Source: Nautilus pompilius | Lineage: Eukaryota; Mollusca; Cephalopoda; Nautilida; Nautilidae | Assembly: GCA_018389105.1 (NCBI GenBank) | Contig: JACATO010000120.1 | Span: forward strand, 740,001 to 804,000 | Direction: 5' to 3' | Length of the DNA: 64,000 nucleotides | Part shown: positions 27,301 to 41,700 of the stretch, in pieces | Layout: each line of letters starts with the position of its first letter | Position numbering within the stretch: the stretch's first letter is position 1 | The notes under the pieces: model-generated | Databases searched by the model: none | What the model saw: only the letters and a program-made list of their open reading frames with translations | Told to the model about the DNA's origin: nothing | Program-made: the position numbers and the translations under genes

Positions 27301-30300
27301 AGATTTAATGCCCATATTCTGCAGGAAGATAATGCTACATACCACATCTCTTGTATGACTATGGCTGGAAGAGGAATCAAGGCATTCAACTTCTCTGGTT
27401 ATCACCAAAACCATAATATAAATCTGATCAAAATTGCAGCTGAGAGTAACGTCTCCACATCTTGTATATTTAATAGAGCACTTCTGATAATATCTGAATT
27501 GTCAGGTGAGAACAATTCTTTGTTGGCTTGCCAGTATGATGAAATTAATGGAAGTTTTCATTTGGATATCAGGGAACCTGGACAAGCTTGTGATACAAAA
27601 TCTCACTCATTCAATGTCATATGGTAGAGACTTTTCATGCTGCATAAAGTGGTTCAATCAACTTAAAGAACATCATTCTGTTGCTTGTTTTGGTGCTTTC
27701 TGAAACAAGCTAAATCATTATAATAACAATAGATTTCTAAATTATTATGGCAGAGCCTTGGATAATTACAACACTTCTGTTTGCAGGATTGTATCACTAA
27801 TTTTAAGTATGAAACATTTTCTTTGTCCTTTAACTCAGAGTAGTATTGGTAAAAGTAAACCTGTTATCCTGATTTTGTTACAACTTTAATTAATGTAAAA
27901 TGTCAAATTAATTACTACAAAGCCTGAATTTTATTTATACTAATAACCTTTTCTTACATTATAGTACATTTTAATTATTTTAGATACTTAGTTACTTTCT
28001 TATTTTAGAAAATAAAGAGTTAATACATGTTTTAATGTATTATTATTATTATTACAAGACAATTTCCTTTACTGAAAAATTCTAAGTGCCTCCTCTTTAA
28101 AAAGTTTTTATCTGCAGCTGCCACTAGACAAAAATTAGATGTCTTCTCCAGAGCTTTCACCAAAATTATGAAAACAAGATAGCAAGCAATCTGTGACAAC
28201 CATATGTATCTTCATGATATGGCTTTCAAACAAATGACTGAAAATGGAGCTTTATTTTCTGTACAAAACATTTTATTTCTTTGGGAGCTTAGTTCAGTAT
28301 CAACTGAATATAAATCTTTATGAATGTTGTTCAATTTGTATTTTTTAGCTTTTCTGAAGTGAGGGTATAAAACGTAATGATGTCAAAGCCCCTTCAAAAG
28401 TCATGGAGTGCATTATCTTGCACAACAAAATGCTCTAGTGATCACTATGCAGCATTGTGATAGACAAATGCAAAGTTGTTTGTGGTGGACTTGATAGGAG
28501 AGCTGTGACATTAAATATCCAACCATGTTTTTGAAAAGTATCAAAATTTTTAATTTACTGAAATTTCATTTAACTTATTGTTATGGGTAGGTTAATACAA
28601 AAATGTTTAACAACAGTGTTCCTTTAAGATTCTTTTGGGGAATCCTCAAACCAACTTAGAAGAAAATGTTATATGGTATACTTCATATTCAATCCACAAT
28701 AGGTGGGTTCACAACTTTTTCTTTGTATAGTTGTCATGGTAACCTTGCAACCTCATTGAACATGCAAAAGCACTGGCACAGTTTTATTCTCAATTAATTT
28801 ATACCATAAAGGTTTTGCCTATATTCTAAAAAGTTTTTTTCATTTTAATTAATTTTTTAAAATCATATTTTCCAATAAAGTTTTCCTATGACATTATATT
28901 TGACATGAAGGCATGTGGCTGAGTGTTTTCAAACTTTTAATGCAGTGGCTGTATAGTGATGTGTTTATTTCAAGGTTTGTTGTTGCTGCAGTATCTCCAG
29001 CAGTGGTTGTGCCTTGCATGCTGAATCTGTCAGAGAGAGGCTACGGCATTGATAAAGGAATACCTACTTTGGTGATAGCAGCAGCTAGCATTGATGATGT
29101 TCTTGCTATCACTGGCTTTGGAGTCGTACTTGGCATGGCATTTTCAAAAGGTATGTGCCAAAATTGTTATTCCAAGTGTGCTCTTGTTGGCTAATTTTGC
29201 TTTAAATTTAAAATTATTGTTTGCAGTACATGTATAATATAAAATTATATATACATACATACATGCATATACTTACATACACGTGTGTGTGTGTGTTTGT
29301 ATAAATATTTATATTAACTCTAGATGTTTGGTAATATTAACATTCTAATCTAAAAAAAATTGTTTAGTTAATATGGACATAAGCTCATTGTATTACTGAT
29401 TTTAGTAGTAAAATCTATATAGCTGTAAAAATTCTTAGATGTAGCATAGAAAGTAATATTTCAGTTGTAATATAGTATAAGTACAGGAAACAAGTAATGG
29501 AATGGTAAATAAAAATGAGTAGAACACAGTTCCTTGACTTGTTTAATAACAAAACTTAATGACTTAAAAATAACATGAATTTTTTTTTTTTTCATTTATC
29601 ACCTGGTTAAACTGGAGTGAACACATTGTAGGTAAATACTCTAACCATATTATCTGCATTTTTATGTTGCATAGTTACCTATTTTTTATATATAATCTTT
29701 CATGAATAGTTTTTGTTTCCTATCATGTTTCAAAATTGATGAATATTTATATATTTACTAGTTTTACTGCAACTAATAAAAAAGAGGAAAATTTTAATAT
29801 AAAGATGAAAATATTTCTATTCTCATGAAATTGCATCTCATCTTTTCCACTGAGAAAAGTTTTCAACAACCGTGTTATAGAAATATTCTCTGCTTCCCTG
29901 TGCCATAATTGTGGAGATTATCACTAATGTTGTTTTGAAAAGAAATGTATTATTATTGTCTATAAAGCAATAAACAAGTACTATATTATGCATTTTACAT
30001 GGTAATCTTTATAAGCTGACAAATATATTTGATATAAATTGTAAATATTTCCCTACAGTTTCCCTTTAGTTTTATTGCTTTGTTTTGATTCCAACATTTT
30101 AATGATCTAGTCTGCTGGCCTGCTTTGATACAGTTATTCCATTTTAAGCTCTTATATAGGCAGAACACTGATCTAGTGGACAGATAACTGGACTGCTAAG
30201 GTTGAGGACCTGAGTTTGAATCCCATTTGAGACTGACTTGGTTGGGTGCATATCTTTAGAATGGTTTATTCTCGTTGTTCTTCACCAGCTACCAATGTGA

Positions 30301-33300
30301 GTTTCCTCCAGGTACTTTGGTTTCTTCCCACAGCTAAACAAAGGAGTTCTAGTAGGTATTTCTCAGATGATTGTGGTAGAGATGCAAATATCTCTTGATT
30401 GGCTTGCATTTTGACCACTGCTCAACCCCCCCCTCAAACCATTCTTGGGCAACTTTCTTGGTTACCAAGCAGATACCACATACCTTTCCAATTCTAGCAT
30501 ACTTTTGTGGGATGTCCTGAAGTTGGAACTTTGCAAAGGGGTCTGCAAGGCAAGCAAGCAGGCTCTTTTATAAAGGTGAATCATAACAATACTTCCAATG
30601 TAATGGAATTTACATGTTAATTATTATGTTTGATTGGAAATTTTTTCTACTGTCATTATTCCTTCATCATATATAATTATATTAATACTGTATTATAACT
30701 AACTACAATAGGAAGCTGAATGTCACAACTGTTCAGGATAGGGGACTGTAATTATTTTGCAGAGATGTGGTCACACATTTATGCAATTTGGATTAAGAGA
30801 AGGGTGGGTGGGCTGAAGTTGGCTTTGATTCTTTTCATTTGTTACAACTGCAAGCATCCTGGAGAATAAGTGAAAATTCTTTCAAATTTTTATATAGAAA
30901 GCTAAGTACAAGCTGGCAAGTGGAACTGCTGCAGATGACATCAGTAGTGATATGTGAAGCTGTGTTTTTAAGTTGTTGTCGGATGAATCAAGTTTCTAGT
31001 TGGAGTTCCTGCATAGCCATATGTGATGACATCAAGAGCAGTATCAGACTGACCAATACATTGTTCCCTTTGCCAAATGTAGCAGCACCGATTTTACATT
31101 CTTGGATGACAGTACCTGGGTTCACTATCACTAGCCACCCAAGGAATAGGTATATAAACATTCTACTGTAGACTTTGCATGGCTTCCATGTGATCCTGAT
31201 GAACTGTGCCCAATGGTTCAGGAATGGAGCAGGATTTCACAGATTTTGCTGGGTTGTCTCATCAGGAATCATACCATGATTTATTTTAGTTATGCAGCTT
31301 TTGTCTTATTTGTGTGTGTGTGTGTGTGTGCACGCATGTGCATTGCGTGCATATATTTTAAATGATATAGATTCAGAGTGGAGATAATAACAATGTGATG
31401 GTATTATAAATACTGAATGGTATGCAGAGTACAACAGGTTTATTTCTATTATGTCGATTGAGCAGATATTGTTTTCTTATAAAGCATAAAGTGTTTTCTG
31501 ACATGACATTGAAAACTTGCATTGTCAGCATCTATGTGTCTCTATTGTTCAGCAGTTGTAACACATCAGCCAGTCTGCCAAAATGCCTTTGAAAATTTTG
31601 CTGTTCATCCTTATTTTTTACTTTTAGTTTACTTACCTGCTTGCAGACTGCAAAAAAGAAAAGCTCTACTTTAGACTGGATATTGGGTGGTTATATCAGT
31701 TAATTCCTCAGCAGTGATTTAAAAATAAATTTGATTTATTTTTATATGCTGTATTTTAGGGATGTGTCTAATACTGCATATGTAAAATGAGTTTGTAGAA
31801 AAAGATTTATGTTGTAAAACCAGGTAAACAGGGTATAGGGGAAGACACTGATTACACATGTAGATCCATCATTGTAGGCTTAGGACTTTATCTGATATAT
31901 AAAGATGGCCATTAATTAAAGGTAGGTTTGCATAGTTCCAGTAACTTGTGTGGGTAATACTTTAATAAAATTGCCAGAATTCACATTCAAAATATAAAAA
32001 AAATTTTCAGGAATTTTAAAGTTGAAGAGAATGTGATGGCTATGACAGTCTTTAAATTACAAAAATGTATTTAGGTTATTTTATTTTTTTATAACACTGT
32101 TCATTAAAGTTCACAAATGAAACAAGCACTTTTTACCAGATAAGCCTGCAGTCTAATGCAAATGAATGCTAATCAACTTTGCCACATTATACTTGTGCTC
32201 AAACTATTCTTTTAGGGTTTGTTTTTTTGTGTTTAACTGTATGCAAAATGTTGTATTCAACAGCTGGCATGTTGACTTCATGGTGGAAAGCAGGTGGCTT
32301 TGAAGGAAGACAATTAATTTTTTATCAGTGTGACTATCTCCTGATTGCACTAATCTACAAACTGTTTAATGATGCAAATTCATCTGGACGGGAGCTTTGA
32401 TTTTTTTTTTTTAGATTTTGCACCAAAATTTATGTTGTGTAAACCTGAGTTTCTTTTGCATGTGTAAATAGTAAAAAGACATGATTCTTGATAAATAAAA
32501 AAACAAGCAAACAAATAAATATACTTTAGCAGAAATTAAGCCATATCCTTGTTTTGAAATATACAAGAACTTAATATTCATATGTTTGAAAAGAACATTT
32601 GTTAAAATGGTTTCACATATTTCCTTGTTTTCTGTGGTATTCCAAGCACAGCAGGCTTGGCACAATGGAGTCTTGTTTTTCATGTTATTTAAGTTCATCC
32701 TCCTTTTGTTTAAATAATGGCTAGAGAAAAAAAGAAAAGACATTATGCCATTAATTCTGAAGAAATTGAGAACTTATCTTTCAAATACCCTGTTACTTTC
32801 ACTTTTACATATTGATGTACAGGTATATATATATATATATATTTGTATGGTATGGTATGTGAAGTTGATTTTAAAAACCAATAAAAGATATTGTTAATTA
32901 GTAGACTTGTATATAAATATATATACAGTTATAAAAGTTGCAGTAATAAGGTAAATCATTCTGGATATTAGAGATGTACCAATTATCAGAATGACTGATT
33001 AATTGGCTGATTAGTAAAATTCATAACAAAATTTTTGTTCTGCTCTTACTGGGAAGCTAGAAATCTATATCTGTACACAAAGTATCAGCATAAGAGAGAC
33101 AAATAAATAAGTACTAAAGGGCTTGTCTCCTCCTTCAGTTGGGACAGATGTATACGAAACTTCATGTGTCCAAATTTTCATCAATTTCCCAAAATTTTAA
33201 CAAAAATTTTATTTGCTAATGAAAATTAAAGAGTAAAAAAACACCCCGAATAATTGCTCAGTTAAAAAAAATTTTAGAATGTGATATATTCAACATTCTG

Positions 33301-35646
33301 CCAATTAATTTTTTTGATGGAAGAAACAAATGGATTAGAATATAGATACATAGACTTTTAAAAACTTTAAAACAGTGATGAGCAACCTTTTCTGGATGCA
33401 GACCGCAAGTGAACTTTGTAGGCTTCTGATGGGCCGCATGCATTTTTTCTTACGGAGTTGTAGGCTTTAAGCCTGCTGATACCAAACATACTCCATAACC
33501 ACCCGTTTTATGACATATGAAAGTTATTTTTATGCCAAAATAAAAGAAGTTATATATTGAAGGACGATTTTTATTCATACTACTTTTTTAGCAGCTTAAT
33601 GTGACACTTGGCACTTTTTTCTTTCACAAGTTTTTCTATGTCTGGCTCGATCTGAGATGTTGCGATGCACAAGGAGCTTTTCATGCGTTCGTCTCCTAGC
33701 CGATTTTGATGCTTGTTCTTTAGCACCTGCATTTTTTTAAAAAAAATTGCTCACAGATGTAAGTGCTGCTGAACAAGCTTACCATATTCAAAGCATGGTT
33801 TGACAATTTTGGAAAACTCTTCCTTGGTAGGTAGAGCTTGTAAAAGTCAAAAAGCGGCACATCCCGGAATTTTCTCTCAGTTCAGTGGTACACTGAAGAT
33901 CAAGAAGCTCCATTTGAAGCTCTGGAGTTTCACTTTCAGCACTGGCATCGAAAGGAATGGAAAAGATGTTTAAGGTATCCTCGCATCTTCTGAAATCTTG
34001 AAAATGGAAGTGAAATTTATCTTTGAGTTTCCGAATCTCTTCTGCATATTTTGCAGAATCATCTAAATTCTCCTTCCTCAAAATGAACAAGGTTATTGGA
34101 GCGAAGTTGTGCTTCCCACAGTGATAACTTGCAAACGCCTTGATCTTGTCAAACATGGCGTGGATGAGCTGATCCTTTCCTTGGAGTCTCAGATTCAGTT
34201 CATTGAGATGCTGAGAAAGGTTGATCAAAAATGCAAAACTGCACATCCACTCACAATCACCAAATTCCTTCAGTGGCTTCCCCTTCATATCTAAGAAGAG
34301 TTCAATTTCTTCCTTCAAATCATAAACTCGCTTGAGCATAACTCTTCTTTCAAATCCGCACCAGGTGTTGTGCCCATCATTCCCACCATACTCGCTAACT
34401 CCTTGGGTATGCTAAAATCAGCATCAATGCCTCGAATGAAGACAACCAGTTGAGCTACATGGGACACGTCAGTGCTCTTGTCCAATGCTATGGAAAACCA
34501 CTTGAAATTTGATGTGCTGCATTTCAGGATGTCTTCAATGTTCTTTGACATGTCATCAACTCCCCCTACCCACAGTAAACCTTGACAGGCTAATTTTGAA
34601 ATAATAGCCTTCTTCTCAGGAAATGCTACATCAGCCACAGCTTCAAGGCATTCCTTCACCATCTAGCCATTACCGAAGAGCTTCATACGTTTTGCCAGGA
34701 TTTTGGAGACCAAATAACCGGCATGCACCAAAATGTCTGCCTCAGCAGTGGCTTTCTTGAAGAGATTTTGTTGGCCTGTAAGACGTTTTTCAAATTCCCG
34801 CACCTTATCTTTCTGCATCTGGCCCTGAAGGGTGCCGTGTTTTGATGCATGCTTTGTACCATAATGTCTCCTGACATTATATTCTCTAAGGACAGCCACA
34901 GATTCATTGTAAATAAATCATACTGCAGTCTCTCTAACACTGGTGAAGAAATACTCTGAGGTCCACCTATCGTTGAATTTGCATGATTAATCCTCTACTT
35001 TTCGCTTTTTCTTCTCTGAGGCCATGTCTGATGGTCTGAAAAATCACGACATGTGCACACAAATTTGCTACATGTGATGATACACCCTTTCGTCACTCTC
35101 CTAGCTGTGGAAACATGACACAACGTTGCTGGTTGTTGGTGTCCAAGTTGGCCTAGAGCTGGGCTGGCTAGTGCGCGTCCGGCCTGAATCCCTGTCTAGT
35201 CCTTGCCACGTGCTCCCCACAGGCATCGAGATCTGAGTCTTTTAGCTGACAGTGTAGCAATTTCACATTATCCCCGCAGTAAATCACGTTCAGATTACCG
35301 GGGGGGTGGTAGCTTGAAGTCTTTACACCGGTCCCAATGGCATCAGCCAATTGGAGTGTGGCTCGATTGCATCAGTCCTAGGGCAGTAACAGTTAGAGTT
35401 CCAGCTCCCTTCGCCAGCCTGTATTGTCTGCACTTCCATCAGGGCAGGGACAGGGAGCCACGGGTGGCCTGTGGGGCAGCAGGTGGCTATACGGTCACTT
35501 GGTGAAAAAACAGGAAAATAAAATTACGTTGCCAAAGTCCTATGGGCCGCATATTAGGATGTTGGGGGCCACGGGTTGCTCATGGCTGCTCTAAAAGATG
35601 GTTGGAATCAAAGATGATCATTGCATGAAGTGCTTATATTTCCCTA

Positions 35647-35716
<70 letters not shown>

Positions 35717-38700
35717 ATATTCTCTTGCAGTTTGATTATGAAATATGTATGTTTTGCATATTCCAATGTAAGAAGCGATTATTGCATTAAAGTCTTATTT
35801 TCATATATAAAAAGCCGCTTTACTGTTCCCCCCTTTTTTACATAATTATTCTTATTAATATTAACCATGTTGACTGATCAGGAATTACTAATTAAAGTAA
35901 TTGTCATTTAAAATATTAACAAGCCGAGTGATGAAGCTGCCATTGTGATCCTGTTTCTCTTATGAACAATACTTGACCAAGATACCATGTGCACTATGAG
36001 AGATGATTATTGGAAGTGTACTGTGATAAGAGTCATATGGCTTCTATCTAGGAAAGGTAAACATCATTGTTTTTACTTTAGCTGGAGTTGATAATCACAG
36101 CCCACCTTTGTTAATGACACTACCTAACTAATCATAGTCATCAGAGCACCTATATTGTGGTTGGTCATTGTTTTAAATTGAATATTGGGGTTGATCAGTC
36201 TTTTCAGATGTTGTTTAGCTGAGGAATGAAGAGTTTGAACTGTAGTAGGCTTACCAATGACATACTGTCCATTTCTAGATAAGTGCTTAGCCATAGATAT
36301 TTTAAAGGTAGAGCTGTCTTCAAAAAGCTTTATATGGAATTATTTTGTGATTCAGAAAGAAGCTAGCTTTGTAATCAAGACAAGAAATCTCAAGATGGAA
36401 AAAACTGCAGACATTTACAACTCCAACACGATAAACCATGTAAAGGTGAAACATGCTGCTGAATACAATGCAGAAATACTTCAGCAGAAAAAAAATACCC
36501 CTGATGCTCCTGCAAAAAAAAAAAGTTTGAAGAATTCAGCCAAGCTGTAGTAAACAAATGAATATGGAACAATCCTTTGACAAGAAAAATCATCAGATAT
36601 TGTTGAGGCATAGCTATACACCAGCGATTAAGAGGGATGATTACTTCTAACTTACAGTCTTACTCATTTGTAGCAGACATTGGATATAGAAACCTATTAA
36701 TTACTTGTTTCCTAACTATAATATACTGAACCATAATTTTTTAGTCAAATAGTAATACCAGATATCTACATTGTTTTCCAAAAATTCCAAAAGATATTAA
36801 AAAAGGAAATTATAAATATAGCATTGAAAATAGACATTTGCACAGCTAGCCATTTCTCAGTATATGATTGGTCAATGGCTAACTGCAAAACTTCAAGAAC
36901 TAAAACAAAAACACATTGCTGTTATAGAGGAAGAGATCAAGGAATATCTGGTGGAAAGGAAATACTCTCCACTTCAGAAGATTGAAAAGTTGGCATAGAT
37001 GCATTTATATGCACTTCCATCTTTCATAGACATTGAATCGCTTTTTTTTTTAGCAGCAGTGGACATAATATGAACCAACAAGAAATCATCTCAATTTAGA
37101 ATGAGTGAAAACTTGATGTTTCTGCATTATAATTTAAGAACTTCTGACTTTAAATACTAAGTTATACTTTGGTAAGTCAAACATTTTCAATTTTGAATCT
37201 GTGTTTGTAGACCAGTATTACTTTTAATGCTTTGGCTTTTACTTAGTTACATATTAATCTGCATTTTTAAATGGCTATGCTGATTAGTTTAGCATAGAAA
37301 TATTTAAGCTTTTGATTTCAAGTAGAAAAAGTTCATTATTTTTGACAGTTTCATAAATGTGCTGCATTGAATTGCATTTTAAAACCAGTTCTATATGTTT
37401 TGTCTTCACCTAGCTATGTATAGGGACTGATTGCTCCACCAAAAAAAATTATACGTGTGTTGGGGAGAGGTGATTGATTGAATGCTTATGGGATTTATCA
37501 TCTTTGCCCCCTGGTTATGTGTTAACTTGAAATGATTTTTTAATAAGACATGGTGCAATGTGTGGAAACAAAGAAAAGCAATCTTACAGTTTTTCCTTTC
37601 AAAGTAGAAGTTTTCAATTTGCTGTTATGAAGCCTACTAATCAGCCAATGGATGAATCAGCAAAATGGAAAATTAGGCAGATTATCGATTATCTGCTGAT
37701 TAATTGGCACTTTCCTCTCAGGTATGAGTAATTTCTAAGCAATTTTTTTTTGTACACTTACTATTGATAGCTCTTATATGTAACCTGTGAAATGCATTAC
37801 AAATCATGAACATGGGAAATATAGAATGTATATTGAATAAGTGTACATATGAATTTCTTAGCTTATGAAAGAATGGGACCTGTGATTTTTAGTTACCTTA
37901 GTAATACACATTATGTCAGATTCATATGTATAAGAACATAACCAGTGGAAATTTTAAAATTAAAACAAATTCACAAGTTTTATGTGTAAATTGATGTTCA
38001 CTTACTAATTCTAACTATTTTTAACTAGCTTGGGTATCTGGTACTGCATTGGAATAAATGGCTTTAGGCTAATATTCAATAGCTTAAAACCTTTTCCAGA
38101 TTCTGAAGTACCTACTCCCAAAATTTGAGGCTTTTAGGTGCTATGGTTCGGCCATGAAAGAGTAACAATCAAATGCACAAGCACTTGAAAATATGTACTA
38201 GATTTGCTTGTTTTTACTAATAATTTGTGGTGCTTTTTTTTGAAGGAAACATTGTTTGGGTTGTTTTCAAAGGTCCTCTAGAGGCCTTACTTGGGACTCT
38301 GATTGGTGTTGTATTTGGAATGGTATTATGGTTCATCCCTTCTCAAAAAAATCAGGTGAGTCACAGTTGGGTAGCATACAGTAGAAACTGTTAACATTAA
38401 GATAAAACTTGTTCAGTATAAATTTTGAAATTTTGTTTGCTGAAATGTTTTAATACTCTTTGATTTCCATCAAAAGTAGAGGAATTGGTTTTCTGTTAGT
38501 GGATTCTCAATAATATACTACATTCAGTAGTTAAATGTAAATCTTTGTTTTCTGTAAACCTGTAATTTTGAATGTCCTTCATTAAAATTTGGATAATAAA
38601 ATATGTTTCAAGATGTTGCATATAAAACATTTTTTCTGAGTATACCTGAGGTTATTCAACTGTGTAATACTCCCATCAAAATATTACCAAGTTTAGTACA

Positions 38701-41700
38701 CAGTTTTAAAACAAAAAGGTAACCTTGAAACCTGAAACATATAACAAGCTTAGAAAAAAGGTTAGTTGCAATCCTGAGCAATGTTTATAAACTACACCAG
38801 ATTGAACCAGTTTTCACGCGCACACACGCAGACACAGACAGACAGGGGGAGAGAGAGAGGCAGAGGTGGGGCTGGTAAGGATAAGAATTTGTTTTACTGA
38901 ACAAATACAATTTATTTTTTTAAAGAAAGGAGTCAGACTATTTTTGGATTATAGAATTTTGTTTTCATAAAAATTGTTTTCAAAGTTTATTTTAATATTT
39001 CTAGGACAATTTCCTTTTTTTCCGAGGCTTTTTATTGGTTGGTTTTGGGATGGTTGCAGTGATTGGTGGCCCCAAAATAGAACTGCCAGGAGCTGGTCCC
39101 CTATGTTGTCTTACAATGGCATTTGTTGCAGCCTATGGGTGGAGAAGAGAAAAATCATCCACGCAGTTGGTAAACTACCTTGCTATGAAATTTAGTGTCA
39201 GCTAAAGAAAGAATATTTCTAGACCAAATTGTTGAAGACAGAAGAGCATTTAAAAAGTTTCATCCAAACTAAATACATCTAAGAGATGTTTCTAGACAGA
39301 ATAGCAGTGGTCAAAATAGATCTTAGCAAAATCATGCCAGACAAATTGCAGTTTAAAAATATGTCATCAGTTAATTTGGCTCATTCCAGTAATTTTCTAA
39401 TGTTTTATGCATTCTTTACAAAAAATAATAGAAAATGAGTTAGAAATACTGTCTTGTTTTTTGTTAATATTTTGACCAGTAATCTTTGTTTTTAATGACT
39501 GCTTTCTTTCTATATGGCATTGTTTCAATTAATATCTTGTTTAATTAAATATTTTCCAAAGCTACCTTAATGACTTTGCCATGAATTTTTGCGGTATATT
39601 TCTCCATCACTTCTCATATGTTTTCATTTGGATTTAAATCAAGAATTTCAAGATCAGTCTTCAAATTAATGAATTTTATTGTTCTTGAACAAAGAGAGTA
39701 TTTTTCCTGTTGTGTGATTTGGTGCCTTATCTTTTAAAAACCAAAAAAATTATCATCAGGATGGAATTTTCATAACAGATAATACAAAATCTGTTTTTAA
39801 AAGATTCAAATACCAATTTGTATTCATTAATGTTAATTTTTGGTAAGGCTACCAAATTATCTTTACCATTAGCAGAGAAACAGGCTCAAATCTGAAAACT
39901 TTCTGGATGATTCTTGGTTGGTAAATTGGAATTGGATTTAAGTCTTTTACCTGAATTTTTTCTGATTCTCAATGCACAGTGATTATCAAAAACGTTAAGT
40001 GAACTTTCATTTGCAAGTATCACTGATTTCAGTCTTCTATTTGCAATTTTTTCTGATTTTTTAGAAAATATAAGTTTCTTTTGTCTTTGTATGGCAGGTT
40101 TGTTGTTTTTTTAAAGCTGTATGTGGGGTTTTAAACCCATTGCTATCAATTTCCTGCTTGGCAATACTTTTGTCCTCATCTCTAGTTAATGTACCATTTG
40201 AGATTAAACCTATCCTCTTGAAGCTTTGCCAAAATTGTTCTCTCCTTGGTGACAGTTTTTTTTCATTGTTCCACCTCTTTTCACACCCAAAAAGTGTCAC
40301 TAGAAGACCACATTTTCCAACAATTCCTGAACATCTCGTCCTTTTTGACATACGTATCAATCTGCTGTCTAGCATGATATTTTCTGCTGAAGATTACTTC
40401 AGCATTCATTGAAGTTGCTGATGCATGGATGGCTATTTATATATATATGGAAAACTTATAAAGAAATTTACATCTAAATTGAAAGGAAAGTTATGTCATT
40501 TTCCAACCGTAATAAAAAGATCAGGAATTATCTAGAATATAATGAAAATTCTAGAATATTCTGGTTGATGTAGATTTCTTTGTTGTTGAAAATAACACCT
40601 ATAAATTTTCAAACTCCTACTTTTCATGTATTTGGTTTTAGATTTTCAAATTTTAAAATCATATGAATAGGGAAAGAAGTTTCACTGTTGGACAGTTGTT
40701 GTGCATTCAGATTGTCTAACATAAAAGCAAACATACTGAAAATTAATGAATGGGTCAGATTGATGGCCAAGGCTGTACTGTATTTCAGTAAAAAACATTA
40801 ATCGATTTTCATTTACTTCTAGATTATAAGCTATCATGTGTTTTATAGAATGGTTTTTTTTTTCATTTATTTTTAAACTTTATTGATTGCCCTATGATAT
40901 AGGCAATTATTTCAAAGTCAACTTTCTAGTAAAAAATTTTCGATTAGTTTTATAAATTCCAGAAATAAGCAAAACAACAATGTTATCCACCTTACATAGA
41001 GCATGCTGGTTGCATCAGTGTCAGTGTAGTAAATACCATTCTACTGCACGGTTGTCTTGTGGAAAATTTTATTTTTCTCCTTTTAGATGAAGGTGCAAAA
41101 TGGTATTGGGCTCTTATGGATAATTGTCCAACCATTACTATTTGGCTTGATTGGATCTGCAGTTGATGCCACAGGTTTAGACCTAAAGACAGTTGGTAAG
41201 CTGTAGTGCTTTAAATTTGATTTTCCACTGGATTTTAAATAACCCAAATCTATTATTTGATGGGATTTTTTATCACAAATATGGATATGGAGTTTGTTTG
41301 CTTTGTTAATTAGATTTTGTCACAACATTTTCATTTCAAAGAAATTGTATTTCTGCTATTTTAAATTTAATTTTAGGCATTTTATTTTCATTTTATTTAT
41401 TTTTTGTTGTGTTAAGAATTATTTTTATTTTTGGTTTTTATGTTCCAGTTTTTATTATGAAAGATTTGTAGATTGAATAAGAATGTGAGAAGAGAACAAA
41501 AAAAAAAAGAATAGTTAAGAAATAAGACTTGAAATTGGGTTTAATATCAGAACCCAGATGAAATCATTGTATAGATGTGAGGAAAAATGAGTTGCAAGTT
41601 GTGTATTAGTTAAAGTAAAATCAAGTCAGAACCTGGTTCATTTATCACATAAAGAGACTCTACTAGGCTAAGAAGAAACATAATGCAAATGGAAAATGAT

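Larger units (their letters stand above)
32970..37720 (+). mobile_element. Outer hAT element (ZBED type), interrupted by another hAT
   Basis: The ends look like an inverted pair: GTACCAATTATC near 32,976 on the left and GTGCCAATTAATC on the right (minus strand, near 37,708). Both resemble the GTGCCGATTAATCGG ends of ZBED-type hAT elements. Inside, plus-strand reading near 36,320-36,470 gives IWNYFVIQKEASF and VKVKHAAEY, a BED-finger pattern that has lost its zinc-binding cysteines. NLQSYSFVADIGYRNLL follows near 36,649, a hAT/ZBED block. The transposase is broken. About 2.5 kb is left when the nested element is removed. Confidence 0.6.

Noticed and set aside
35203..35505. 100-codon plus-strand open frame
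   Set aside because: Lies antisense in the 5' untranslated part of the nested hAT element; GC-rich chance frame.
35621..35845. Open frame of poly-isoleucine
   Set aside because: Translation of the (ATT)n microsatellite, not a protein.
36390..36611. Minus-strand 73-codon frame
   Set aside because: Shadow of the ZBED-like hAT remnant read on the plus strand.
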